Assembly (NCBI GenBank): GCA_947561715.1
Contig: OX387200.1
Span: 20,152,501-20,216,500, forward strand
Direction of reading: 5' to 3'
DNA length: 64,000 nt
Source: Ascidia mentula
Lineage: Eukaryota > Chordata > Ascidiacea > Phlebobranchia > Ascidiidae
The notes beneath the pieces are model-generated. The model did no database searches. It was not told the origin of the DNA and worked only from the letters and a program-made list of their open reading frames with translations. Of the stretch, positions 1 to 13,000 are shown one piece after another (the first letter of the stretch is position 1; the number at the start of each line of letters is the position of its first letter). Both the position numbers and the translations under genes were made by a program.

Positions 1-161
1 ACATTAGCAATAAGTGCTGGGAAGGTGTCAATTAACCACTAGTGACCGTATACAAAGCACTACAAGAAACGTGATAGTCGTTGACAGCGTTTCAGCACAG
101 GTCCTGCAAAAGATACCTGCCCGTGGCCGAACAATTATTTCTCATTTTCGCATCTTTTCAG

Positions 162-351
162 ACATCTCCACATTAAAGACGTCAACGAGAAAAATGCTTT
201 GGGACTGAGTGTGTCGCGGTCAGAAACGAAGCTGCCTATTGTGGCCCATAGTCGACACTTGACCCGCCTGGAAAGAGGACGGCCGTCACGCCCGATAGAG
301 CGCGAAAAGGAAGCTATGTCATTGATGCGTGACGACCCACGTGACCCGTAA
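162..351 (+). CDS. probable terminal coding exon of a gene entering from the left
   Basis: A strong acceptor (long pyrimidine run ending CTTTTCAG at 161) opens a frame that runs 62 codons to TAA at 349-351. The peptide is basic and charged (it begins HLHIKDVNEKNALG and ends MSLMRDDPRDP) with balanced codon use and higher GC than its surroundings. I do not recognise the family. It would be the C-terminal end of a protein whose other exons lie left of the window. Phase fits an upstream exon ending with two bases of a codon. The coding call is inference from splice signal, frame and composition; chance is possible at this length. Confidence 0.45.
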
Positions 352-3300
352 TGTGGTTAATGTACCACTCGCTGCGGAAGGAACTAGGTTATTTGGTTAG
401 CATGGACCAATACGGGGGGGTATTCGAGGTCGAAATGTGAGGGACCGCGTGCATAATGACCAGGGGTCAGGTAAAGCCTAAGACGGAAAACAAACCGAGC
501 CTCTGCAAACCCGTATGACCCGAGAAAACGAGGTTACTTTCGGACGATTTATTATTCACGCCCTTTTATACTAATTTTAAAATAACTTGCCCGCTTTAAA
601 TTGTTCGCAGTAGTAAAAAAAGTAAAAACGTTAAAATGAAAGTCGCCAAACTCGTGCTCTGATCATTTTCCGTCACATTTATTTTCTTCTGTTAATTCTG
701 TTTGATCTAGTCGAGGTTTCGATTCTAATTTACCATTATCGCGAAATTGTTTCCTCATCAACCATGTGTTATCGAAAACAATATAAACAATCTCTACTTG
801 GTTTACTGGCTTTGCAGTCAGGGCACTCTAACCAAGCACGGTGCAGAGCTTCTACTTGTGCATTTGTAAGTTGCGACAAAGTGAAGACAGTCCAAAACAT
901 GTTTGCCTTTGGGAAAAGTTCAAGTGTAACTGATTGCGTAGATTCCAACAATCTTGTTTCGCTTTCAAGCCTTTGTGAGCGTCACACTTCCCATGTCAAC
1001 ACTCAACGTCAACGACCCTCTGTCAGGCTCTTGAAAGCAGTCACGTGGCTTCTAGTTTTCGCGCCAGACCCATTTACTTTTGGCGGGAATCGATATGTTA
1101 AAGAAACAAGGAAATGAAACATTCATTAAATTCAGTTAATTTTAAATCAGCATTTCAATTTGTTTATTACAGACCGGTCTTTATCTTCGTCCAAATTTAA
1201 AGATTGAAAATAATAAACATGGATCTGTCCAGGTTATCGTGGGAATGCCATTTGCTCGTGCAAGTGGCATCTACTGTGAAGAAATTTGACCTCGGCGTTC
1301 CGAGTCCTTCAGGAAACGGAGAGGAACGTTTGAACTGCTCGCAGTCAGCAGATTAGTGTCAGCTTGCGGTTCGTTCTACTGTCACGTTTGCCAGTTTTTC
1401 TCTTTTTCAGGATGTTCGAGGTCTGAAATTTCCGTCTGAATTTGTTCGAATTTTAGCCCCCTCCCCAGCCCGCATACAAGCAATTTTCAAAACATCGTTC
1501 TGTTTTGATCCCTAAACTGGTCAAGGGTATCTAATTTTCAATCGAAATAGTTGTACATATACCACATATTGTTTTATGTTGGGACTCTGGTATGCGATGT
1601 ATACGAAATGTACGAACAGTTTTACTTGCAATTATATCACAGAAGTTCTCGAAGCTGCAGTGATATTTTCTGATTTAACAGCTTTGACAAATCTTCAACG
1701 TGCAAATATTGCCTCTGACTTTAACACGTTACTGGAATCTCCTTACAAATCATTCGGTACGTTAAATCTTGATCCTAAACACATTCATTTCTCAAACAAC
1801 CCGACATTGTGCCCCATACTGGAATTTCATTTGGCCCCAAGCCACGGCGGATAATTAGTGTTGGAGTGATGTCGCAACGTGAGGTAACGTCCCAAAAAGG
1901 TCGTGGAACATGAAATACGTATCACGTTTTTTGAGACTTTTGTTGGATAAGTGTTCAACAAACAACAAAAATGACATTATAATTAGTGCCGGTTGTGTCC
2001 CAAACGCGTTGGACTTTAAGTGGCCAACGGTCGTTAATTTTGCACAAACAATCCTACGAGTGAAGTGTAATGCCAGTTCAGTACGTACGCGTAAATGGCC
2101 GCGAAAAGCCTTGCTTAATTACTTTAAAAGTTATGTTTGTTGATCAGGATTTTCACGTTCGTTGAAGCGAATCAAAACAGTTTGAAGTGTTATATTTGTC
2201 AATGGGAGAATTTCCCCCAAAACCCAAAGCGATTCTGTGCCCTTATTTGGTTGCCGGTTTGGATATAATTTAAACCCACCAGTGCTGTCATTATTATTTT
2301 CTTCGTTGTCTTTTGTTTCTAAGTAAGAACTATGTAATCATTTGTGTGGCTGCAAAAAATGTTTTTCATAACTTCTGGTAACTCTATGACGAATGTGGTA
2401 CATTGAAAACGATTACAGAAACAATTAAACGTCTGCCAAATGAATTCTGGCAACATATAGCACCACAATCAATATAGCAATAATAATATACTCTGTATTT
2501 TATTAAGATCAGCGTTTGCAGTAGTTAAGGCCCACACACAAAAAAAGGTTATTTTCAATGAGTTTGCATCCACAGTTCATATATCCACCCTTAAACCATA
2601 ATTGCCACTTTGACCTATCGAGCCCGGGCGTGTCTGGCTATTTATTACAGGTTTCAGCAGTTGCTGAGCGGCCAATTTCGACTCTAGCGAACATGATGAC
2701 TGCCAGCCCAAACTCATACCCAGACCTGTCATTAATGTGTTGTTACCGGGCTTTCTTTTATATATCTGAGTGTAATTGAGTCTTTACTTGGCGTTTTTAA
2801 CAAATTACGTTGCTGTTGACCCGCAGTCCGACACGCGATACTATGCTAATCCTATATTATGGAGTTGACCGAGAATATACCAAATTGTTATTGTGCCAGT
2901 TCAACGTTTATATATCTATAGATTACGAAGAAGCTAACATAAACAACGCATCTAGCATGTTACGAAAGGTGCCCGATCAACACTTCCAAGCCGCTGTGAA
3001 AGTAATTAAAGCGACCAAATTTGACGAACCAATAGCACTCTTTCTCAAAACATCACCAAATGTTTTGCGCCCCAGATTTCATGCGTCCGAAAGATGTTTG
3101 CCTTGTTCGTAAGTTGCGGGCTTATCTACGGTGTCGAGGGCATATGGTTTTCGCCGATGCCAAAACCCACGCACCGCGTGGAGCAGCTGCTTAGCGCAAA
3201 GTCTTTGGGACACTTAAACCGGGTTTTAAAAACGCTTACACTGCAAACAAAACCCGTGCCACACTCTCAAGTTGGCCTTTAAAAGTTGTGCTTTGGGATG

Positions 3301-6190
3301 GAAGGAGTTCCCTATTAAGTCGCGCACCAGCTGCCGAAGAGGTTTTGGGTGCGGAATTGGGAATAAATGCCAGAACCGTTGCACCTGTCGCTTTTGATGC
3401 TCAGGGAGGGATATGTTGTATAGTTTAACTTGTGACCAATGCTTGCTTGATTGACGATGTTTCAAGTATAAATTTTTTGTATCGTGGCAGGATTATGTAG
3501 GGTTTGTGCACATTCCTTTTGATTTCCACGAAATACGACCATGTCTCAAGACACCCAAATTTAAGGAAATTATAATATACCCCCAAAGAGCAAAACCACA
3601 ACTAAAACTGTAACGAGACGTCCTGCACATCTACCCCTGAGCAAGCTGATGACCATATTTAAAAAAAAACACTAATTGCATTGATCACTTGCGTAAGAGA
3701 CGTCTACGTTTGGAATAAAAGCCTAATAAGAGTTTTATGCCCTCCACGTAATAACAACAGTGTTCAATCAGTGTTTCATTGAACATCTTTAACGATTTAA
3801 CGGTTATTGTCTGCTATAGGACTCTTTAAATCCTTTACGATTACATTAGACAGTATAACTTTAGGAGGTAGACGAACATATACCGTGCATGGGTTTCGAA
3901 AACGGGTTTGTAAAAATATGTATGAGAAATATTTCGTTTTGTAGTTGCACTGGTGCTTTATGCAATAGTTTTAATATTACATCATTATTATTAGCATAGT
4001 GGCAAGTTGCATTGGCTTGCAAATGTCTGACTGACACCTTTTCTCGGAAAATATCTGTGTTAATCCGGAAGGTCGACGTCATCTTCACAACACATATTTT
4101 CTCTCGAAAGGCACGAGTTGTGCGAACTACGAGTAAACCTGCATATTTGCGGTGACACGAGAGAAAATCGCAGCCAATTCTCGCGCTTGCAGCCGTTGTT
4201 TTTCCCGAGGTCGGTTGAGAGGCGTTGCCTCAGTCTAGGACCAATAACAACGGTTGACCTTACGACTACCGAGATTTGCGTATAACTTTTTTGTGGGAAC
4301 GGTGGAATGTTAGGAGTTGAGCGACCCGCGCCGTTGGCTTTTCCCGAAAAGTTCAAGGTCCAGAATCAACAAAACCTTCTGAAGTGCTCGCTGAAGGGAT
4401 CTTTTAAATAGGCCTCGTTTCAGTCAAGTGTCGTTCAAGTTGGATTTCTTTAGTTTGCCAAATTTGAATGAAGTTTGTGTACGCACTGGGGTAAGGTTGC
4501 TGGCGCTCTGATTTTACCAAACAATACAGTTGTTATGTAATAAATAACGGCTTACGAATCTTTCCTGTACGATACTCCGGTGCTTATGAGCCAAATAGGA
4601 ACAAGACACAGCGGTTACAATGCTTATCATTATTGACAAGACCTTCGCATAAGGCAGACAGACGCTTGTTAAGATGCGGCGAACACCAAACAACAATTTC
4701 TCCAACTTCCCACGGTTTAAGATTCACTCCACCAGACTTTCTTTGTTCTCGCGGAAGTCACGCTTCACTGCTTGCACGCGGTCGGTTACGAAAACCCAGG
4801 GATTCTTTACCGCCATCTAGCGGTTAATAAATATTTGCAGGGTTTGGAAGATTTTTGAAGAGGATTCGTTTGCTCGTTGGTTATCCTTTTTTATCTTAGG
4901 ACTTCCCGAAGACAAATGTGTGTTTGCAAAGCTTAAAAACATCACAATTTTTTTAGAAAATGTTCACCATTTTAGCACAGCGATGGTCTTTTTTGTGGTG
5001 TGATTTATGTGCTTGGTAAGCCATTGGTTGCAAGGTAAAGGTTACACAAACACCGTACAACTCATGTTCGCAGCATGTTTTATCTTTGTACACACTAATC
5101 AGGTTCGGAAACCAACATAGCCACAATCAAGCATTAAAAAATTGAAAATCAGATATTTGAGCTGGGCTTGTCCGGATCAAGGATTAAGTTGTTCCCATTA
5201 ACGTTCAACCTGGCACTTCTGACAGCACCGGCTCTGTAAGCTATCGAAGACGAAACTCAAGCTTGTTCATGAATGATCCGACTCACCTTTGTAGCTATAC
5301 ACAGCGTGTCAATCTAGATTAGCACACGTAATTGACGGCAACGTCGGGGTCTTTTTCATGTCACTGTGGTTCAGTTTGTAAACGCGGCACCTGGCATCAA
5401 ATCATTTACTGGCACAAGCCATAAGGTGACCGTTCCCTCCACTAAGGCCAAAAAAAACAATTTTTGGTCGTAATTGAATCATGACGCACGGCCGGTGCCT
5501 CCGTGTGAGTCTGGTGAAAGTCTCGCGTGGTCTTGTGTTCCGTTTTATTGCTGACAAAACAAAGGTGATTAGATTAAATCTCCTTGGTAACCGAGCACCC
5601 ATGCCCGTTTTATTCATCATAAACTACGTGATAACCAAACATTCCGTTAAATATATACTTCTCCGGTAGCTTCGTTTTGATTAAGGTCATAAAACCCCTT
5701 CTCTTTTATTTACCGAAAAATTTGTTGTCGTGTTCCGGCAAAAATATATCACTGAATGAATAAATGCTTGCTTACTTTTGTTTTCTCTTATTATGAGACA
5801 TCCTTAAATACTAAGGTTTATTTTTTTTTTGACTAAGGTTTCTTTTGGTGGATGCATGGTACAACCCTTTTAACAGATTCAGGCTATTGTGTAACATTGT
5901 GCCCTGTTGGGTTTACTATCGGTTACAAAGAGAACAAAACAAACTTGGCTTTGCAAACAAATTTGGAATTCTAGTGACCTTAAAAGTAAATGAAATTTTA
6001 TAAATTTTAAACGTGTTGGTGGCTTCTTGTCGAAGCCAAATTAAAAGAAAAATAAAACATTTTGCAAACTATATGAAGTAGTATAGACATATAGCTCATT
6101 TGCCATGGCTACCGACAGCGATAGTGCACGAGAACGGTGAAAAAATTCTACGCGAAAGCAATGTTTTTATTTCAATCCTCTGACAATGAA
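352..6190. other. gene-poor spacer
   Basis: No open frame here has splice signals and composition that convince me. The frames present are short, overlap on both strands and resemble no family I know. AT-rich homopolymer patches are common. One CTCF-like motif lies at 4810-4823 and is listed separately. Confidence 0.5.
4810..4823 (-). promoter_or_regulatory. CTCF-like motif
   Basis: Read on the minus strand the site is CCGCTAGATGGCGG. It fits the vertebrate CTCF core CCASYAGRKGGCRS at 13 of 14 positions, by eye. A second, weaker site in the same orientation lies at 6884-6896. Whether this organism uses CTCF is unknown to me, so function is inference. Confidence 0.25.
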
Positions 6191-6205
6191 GATTTCTGCC
6201 TAGTT

Positions 6206-6500
6206 CAATATTACCCATGGAATGATTAAATGTGTTGAGATGTCAACCCCCGACATACGGTCAAAACCATTGGAGCGCGCAGGAGTGCCTTTGAAAGGGT
6301 TCGTCAAGTGCCTTTCTATCGCCGCCGCGTCGTCCCCGGGAGGAGCAGAGACCGATCCGCGTATCGAATTGCTTGGACAGATCGACGAGATGCTTTCTTT
6401 GCCATCGCGTTCATTCACGCCAAGTGAGGCGTGATCAATGGTCGCTGAGCAGAAGGAAAGGAAAGTAGGTTTTGCCTTAAAACTAAGCGCATCGTGTTTC
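6206..6500 (-). other. GC-rich exon-like patch, open on both strands
   Basis: This stretch is clearly more GC-rich than its neighbours. On the minus strand a frame runs through it and ends at a plausible donor (CCATGG followed by GTAATA, near 6215), with a TTTTAAG acceptor-like site near 6480. The plus strand also carries a 70-codon frame from 6222 to 6434. I recognise neither peptide. It could be one internal exon of a gene I cannot otherwise trace, or a relic. Strand choice is a guess. Confidence 0.2.
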
Positions 6501-6529
6501 GTGCTAATTGATTCTTTCACAGAAATCGA

Positions 6530-9370
6530 AATGGTGTTTTTCAGGGTTTGATTTCAAGGCAGAAACTCATCAATTGTTTTCCTGACGTTAAAGTTTCAGG
6601 CAGTGGTGCAATGCAGTCACGTGACACCGCAGTTTATTATGACCAATCTTTACGTCCATATGGTGTAGATATATTGCTGCAATATTCATTTGTATAAGCG
6701 TGCTGTTTACCATCGTTGACAACTCATGACCTGCAAAACATACATAATAGAGTTGCGTGGTTATTTAAAACAAACCAAATATGTTAAAACAAAAACCTTC
6801 ATAAAACAGCCGGTAGATCTACACTGCCATCTTTTCCCAATTTCAACAAAAACATTCAGCGTTGTTTCAATGTTGTTCTTTTGTGACACCTAGCGGCTGA
6901 ACATTATTGGTTTTACCAGTCGATCGATGGATAACCCAAAGACAAATTATTTCAATTGCAACACTTACATACCCAATGACACATCAAAAAATTAAACACA
7001 TTGACACAGTAGTTAGTGCTCTTTAGCAGCGTCTTCAACTTTTTAGGGTCACGACACACTTGGATCCCTGCAATTCGTTTGCGGCAAACTAAACTTAAAT
7101 CAGTTTAAGTTTTAAATGAAACAATGTATTGAAGTGCCGAACGTTGGTTTGTTCCTATTGAAGAAGTAAGTTTTTCTAACGAGGAGGAAGAAGCCGATAC
7201 AGTGATAATACAGTGAAACACAACACATAACGGACCTTCTTCTCAAATCATTGTTACTGATGAAAAAACGTCTGAGCCAGCTTCACGGCACACAGAGTAA
7301 GAAACCTTAGAAAAGAGAATGAACAAAAAAAAAACAATTGAATGAAAAACAAAATTGTTAAAACGAGGCGGATGGCAGCCGGTGCCGTGCGCCAGGATGT
7401 ATACGTGTCTAAAGGGCCGATGGATGTTGTTGTTTGCGTTAAAACTGGGGGATTACAACACTACAAAGGTTTGCCTTATACATACCTACAATAACATGTA
7501 ATATCCAAGTAAAGGGATATTTTTCCTTCTTGGGAACGACCTCGTAAGAACTACCCGATGGTACGCAATGTAACTGGGGATATCAAATGACCGTCCCATC
7601 AATCACCATGCGGCATAGTCAAAACAACTTGAATGAAAAAAAAAACTTTACCAGGGAAGTATTTCATTAAGTCCGACACAGCATATTTTTATCAGGAAGA
7701 CCAGTGACACTTCCTCAGTTGTCTTTTGGTGGCCGTTGTTTGCATGGCGCAATATTGCTTGAGAGTGGTACGTTTTTTTTAAGCAAAGTTATGTTTAAAC
7801 GTGTTAAATGAACGTTTGGGAGCACACTTTTTCATCATAGTGTGACTCTTCATGGTTGAACGAGTATGCGTAAGCGAATAATGAGCAGAATATTAAAAAA
7901 AAACAGACAGTTAAATCAGTGGTTGCATGTTTTGTTTCTTGTTATACATGTGGTAGCTTTTTTTGCGTGGCCTAAACTTGGTTTTGTTAGCCCACGGCTT
8001 GAGGCGAGTTAAAAAAATATGGTGATTGCGAAGTTGGTGTCCGTGAATTTCGGACTTCCGAACTAGTAACATCGGCCATGACTAATTTTTTTTAAAAAAC
8101 CTGTTCGATCTCAGCAATACGTTTATCGGCAGATATAAAATTAGCAATATATTTAAAAATAGCCCTACTGACACGGGCGCCATTACAAACAAGTTACACG
8201 AAACTATAAATAATATCGCTAAGACTTAAGATCGTATTTGTTTGTGTCAGAACACGAATGAAGGTTATGTTTTCGTGTACAAGGAAAAAAGCGCGAGCCA
8301 TCAGAGAATATACCACAAACATGCATGCAGCTGTGTTTTTCCTCTGCTGCGTCAGGAGCCTCAACCTTCCTTGCAGATATTAATATTAGCGTTGGTGCAG
8401 TGCTTTAATTCATATGAGTATGGCAGGTTTAACCATTAAGATTTAGAAGCAATTGACACAGTTTAGGTTTACCCCATCAAAAGGGATCAGACAGAATAAC
8501 CATAGAGTCAGTTTGACATGCAAATTTTAGCAGAGAGCGTTTGTGGAGTTTAATTGGTACAATGTGCAAACCATCTTCTACAAGTTAGCACCGAATGTTG
8601 GGCAGATGAACTAATGAGTACAAAGCAAGTTGCACACGGGGTGGCAACGAATTCGCGATTACCAAGGGACGACTGAGAATATTATATTGCCGATGAAGGA
8701 AACAGGAAGCCAAAAGTGCCGTACATATTTCTATTTGAAACTGAGGAAGCGCGGCATGATGCTGACAATGTAATTTAGAGCGATACGCCTGTCGCTAACT
8801 TTTATAAGAGTGAAGTTTTGTCTTACACGTGTGCACTTCTGTTGCAACGATGGAAGCAGTAGGCAGCTCTCTTTGTTAGGCGTAAAGTTCGTTCATGCTG
8901 AGCCTCACTTTATAGTATATTGTCTGCTTTAAGGCAAATATCCTCTCGGGTCAAAAGACCCGGCTTTCTGTCAACTTCTACAGTAATACAACATTCTCAG
9001 TCTTCCCTTCCTGTTAAAATATGTTTATAAAATATGTATATTGTGAATCCAAACAGTTAAACGTTACAGAGTTAGTAATGCATCGAGTCTCGTTGTATAG
9101 AATGGGATCACATGGAATGATCAAGAACCAGACAACTGACACATACATGCAGCCCAGTTACGTAGGCCCATTTTTTAGTTCAGGCTTTTTTTTTCTTGTT
9201 TGTTTATAATTGTTTCTTTCTCTTTAATATTTCTTGTTGCATTTCGTCCAGAGCAATTTAAAAATTCCTTCCCCAAACTTTGCGCTACAGTGTGATCTCG
9301 AGTGTGATTGACAGTAAACCCTTTATTTTTGCCAGATATGTTTATAAACTTTTAATGACAGTTAGCATTG
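6530..9370. other. gene-poor spacer upstream of the SLC22 cluster
   Basis: I see no supported gene. A weak CTCF-like site is at 6884-6896. A short frame from the ATG near 7370 has even codon use but only about 40 codons and no splice context, so I do not call it. Confidence 0.45.
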
Positions 9371-9374
9371 TATT

Positions 9375-9952
9375 AAAATTATAGTTACCGTAAGCATTAG
9401 CCGATGTCAAATAAGCCTTTGGGAAGGCATTAAATTTACTTGCAAAGATTCAATTCAGTCGCATTTCCATTGCCTCCCATTTCTATCAAGGGAATTTCTA
9501 AAGCACTAACGAGTAATGGAAAACGCCGCTATGCATGCAACCCACATTACAAAATGCTTCCGCTGTATTTTAAAGATAGCACGTATTTAATTCTATTTTA
9601 TACCCCTGAAAACATCTCAGTTATTCCTTGCAAATTATGAAAAAATCTGAAAAATCGGCAATAAGTGAGGTAAGATTCCAGATTTCAAGTGCAACAAACA
9701 TTTCAACGCTTCGGTGTTGTGAACCTTGCTTTCCGTCGTAAAAATAGGTGTAGTGTTTCGGCATATATGCGCTTTTCCAAATTATTCATTGCAATGATAG
9801 TTGGATGTCTGGTGGCAGGAACGGCAAGTGACATGTAAGACAAACGATCAACAAAACATGTTCCTGGAAACGCAGGCGTGTTTTGTTTTGTCGACAGAAT
9901 ACGAGACAGTTGGCACAACATAGTGTAGTTCATTTGCAATTCCAGGTTTGGG
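9375..9952 (+). pseudogene. truncated SLC22-like gene fragment (exon 2 end to exon 5 start)
   Basis: The stretch aligns by eye with 17985-18620 of transporter B: the end of exon 2 and its donor, intron 2, exon 3, intron 3, part of exon 4 and intron 4, stopping at the first bases of exon 5. Exon 3 has lost about 16 bp after the CKL codons. Exon 4 has lost its acceptor and 5' half, so intron 3 sequence joins directly to the IAMIVGCLVAGTASDM codons. Intron sequence is retained, so this is a genomic duplicate, not a retrocopy. Similarity stops abruptly near 9952, about 100 bp before the start codon of transporter A. It cannot encode a transporter. Confidence 0.85.
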
Positions 9953-10057
9953 CAATAGCATTGTATTGTTCAACAGGCATTTGGTAGCTACAGAAAAGGG
10001 GAAATTGTCAGGTGTTGGTGGTGTTGATTCGTAGAATCGATTTTCTGCACTCACAAA

Positions 10058-13000
10058 ATGACAGAAGAAAATACCATAGGAGAGAATGGAAGTAAACGTG
10101 AATCTGGGATGGGATACTACGACAAAAGACTCTGTTGGTTGATGTTCTTCTCATCCATACCAAACGCTTTTGTTACCCTGCAGTTTCTCGTCACTCAATT
10201 TACCCCGAACTACCATTGTGACGTTACTGAAGTTGTAGAATATTTTAAGGTAACATTTGATTATTCGGTATACAAAAGTATAAACATAAAAATCTATTTT
10301 CCATTACTTTTCACTGACTTGCCCTTATAGTTATTTAAATTAAGTACATTTACGAATGATAACTTGTGTCGATCTAAATTTGAACGCAGGTAAAGCTTAT
10401 GTTTAACTCAAGACTGTATTAAATAACTCTTTGTTAAGGTGAGAAACGAAAGCAACGCACTCGACCGAGCTTTAAATGTTAGCATACCCTGGGAAGAAGA
10501 TGAACACGGGAAAATATCATTGAGTAAATGCCACCAATACAACCTCACGCAGTGGACAGGAAATTATAGTTACCGTAAGTATATGCTACTTGCGGTTTAC
10601 TGTTGTAATTACAAAATTAATTAGCAATGCTCATAATTTGTTAAATTTAATACATCCACATATTGGGTGGGAATATTTGCATTCACAACCAATTTAATTA
10701 CAACAAAATCCACATTTCTGTTGCCTCCCTTTTCCCAGCAATAGCCCAGATTGTAAAGCAGTGGGTTTCATATATTCAACATCGCGAACCACATGTACTG
10801 GCGCCTCCCAATTGTAAGGATGGGAAAAGTGCAAAACGAAAGTTAACTAACCATCTTCAACTTCTAATCAAGTTTGTTTTAAACATTTAGGTCCGGAAAA
10901 TGCATCTGTTATTCCGTGTAAGTCGTTCTGGTTCGAGGGACCTGAAAAGTCGGCGATAACTGCGGTAAGTTTTACATCGTTTTTTGACAAAATGTTTTGC
11001 AAGCATTCGCGCGATTGCATTTTAGGAATCTATAATAACGGATATTCACTAAACTGCAAATTTTTAATTGTATAAATCAAGTTAGCCATTTCAATGTTTG
11101 CAGCCATGCAATGTTTGCGTGTAAAGCTAGCGTGGTAAAGAAGCCGCCAAAAACTATTAAAATACAGGTTAAAATATAAAATAAAAAAAATATAAGTCAT
11201 AACAGTAATAAGCAGAAACAGAGGAAAAGTTGACATTGAAAGAGACAGCGCTCGTTTCCACGTCTATATTCAAGACGGTTTTGTAAAACTTTTTTAAACC
11301 TTACAGTTTGGTCTCGTGTGTGATCGGGATTGGATGAAACCGTATTTCACATCCTTCGTATTCATTGGAATGATAGTTGGATGTCTGGTGGAAGGAACGG
11401 CAAGTGACATGTAAGATTAATGAGCAACACCATAGCGCTGGCACTTGGCTGTAGGCAAATATTTCGACAGTCCTTAGGTGTTAATTGTGGTTAAAAGCTG
11501 GCTACCATGTCAACAAATTGTTTTGGTTCTCATAACTCTCGCTGTCTTAGCCTACAGTCTTCCATAATAACAAGAAATAAAATTAATTCATGTTTTGTTG
11601 AACCATTAAAACAAAAATGTTTTAGGTATGGTCGAAAACCGGTTTTTCTTGTCTTCACGTTTTGGTCCTTCTTGGCAGTATTTGGGCAAAGTTTTGCACA
11701 AGACGAAATCTCTTATGCAATATTATGTATTCTGGTTGGTATTGGAAACCTCATAAACTTCGCCGTTGCATCGGTCCTAGGTAAGCTTTCCAATCTGATT
11801 AATTACCTAGACAAAGCATTCAAACCATAAAGGTTACCATCACCAGGCAGCAACAGCAATCTTGTTTCAGCCATCTATTTTAATCCAAAATCATTCAAGC
11901 GTTAAGTATCCCCGAAGCAACCTTAATTTTACATATTAGCACAACGATAATAACAACAAAACCCTTACTTTAGGAAACAAGCCCGTTTACATAAACTTTT
12001 AAAAGCTAATTTAAAGAAGCTTTGCTCAATCGCTCCTACCTTTTTTTTGCGCAAGAGGACTGCGGAGTCCATTACTCGCATAAAAAAATGAAGTGTGCTG
12101 AAATGTGGACGGACTACACCGGAAACAACTTCAAAGCCAATGTCAAGCACTTCTCTTTTACTTTTTTATCATTTATTTGATGCAATGTGACAAACCTAAA
12201 CAAAACCGCACACCTATAGAACCACTAGCATCCTTCTGTTCTCCAAGTGGATTGAAAGTGTAGCGAATTTAATACACCTCCGCCAAATGGATTGAGTGCT
12301 TCGTCGCTCATCTTGCGCAAAAAAACGGGCGGAGCTATTGAGTGAAGCGAATTCGAATTTGCTTTTATTGTTCGTTTGTGATATTGCATCAGGTAAATGA
12401 TAAAAAATTAAAAGATGAGTACTTGACGTTGGAGGTTGTTATAGGTGCAGACCGTTCACTTTGCATGCCATGTCATGGAATCCATCGCACTTAATTTTTT
12501 TAGTAAATTTGTTTCTTAGTATCCATCGATAACGACATGCATTTCAAGAGAAACTCGCACATTTATAGATGCTTGTCCAGTTTTGCGGTCAATAAAAACA
12601 ACCAAACCTCACATGTAAACACATGCGAAATATGGATTAGATTGGGATGTTTCAACTGGTCTCCCTTCTGCACAATTCGGATTGCTTCCTGTCGCAAATA
12701 TTAACAGGCTTAGTGTTAAAGTAGTTCTGAAGTATTCTTATTTTATATAAAACTTTTTTATTCGAAAGGTTCGGAAATCATTGCACCAAAGCACCGAACT
12801 TTCTTGTACTTTGCTCTTACAATGGGCTATTCGATCGGATACGTATGCGTGGCGCCTATCTCCTATTTTCTTCGTGACTGGAGATGGTTCCTGCGTTTCT
12901 CTGGATTGATCGGAATCTTTTATATTCCATATATATGGTGAGAGACAACCATAGGTTGTAGTTATTTAAAGAAGACAGGATTAGAAGAGTTTGGCTCGTT

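Noticed and set aside
7140..7500. Acidic and short frames suggesting a transposase remnant
   Set aside because: The frame is broken within 20-40 codons and no catalytic motif is visible.
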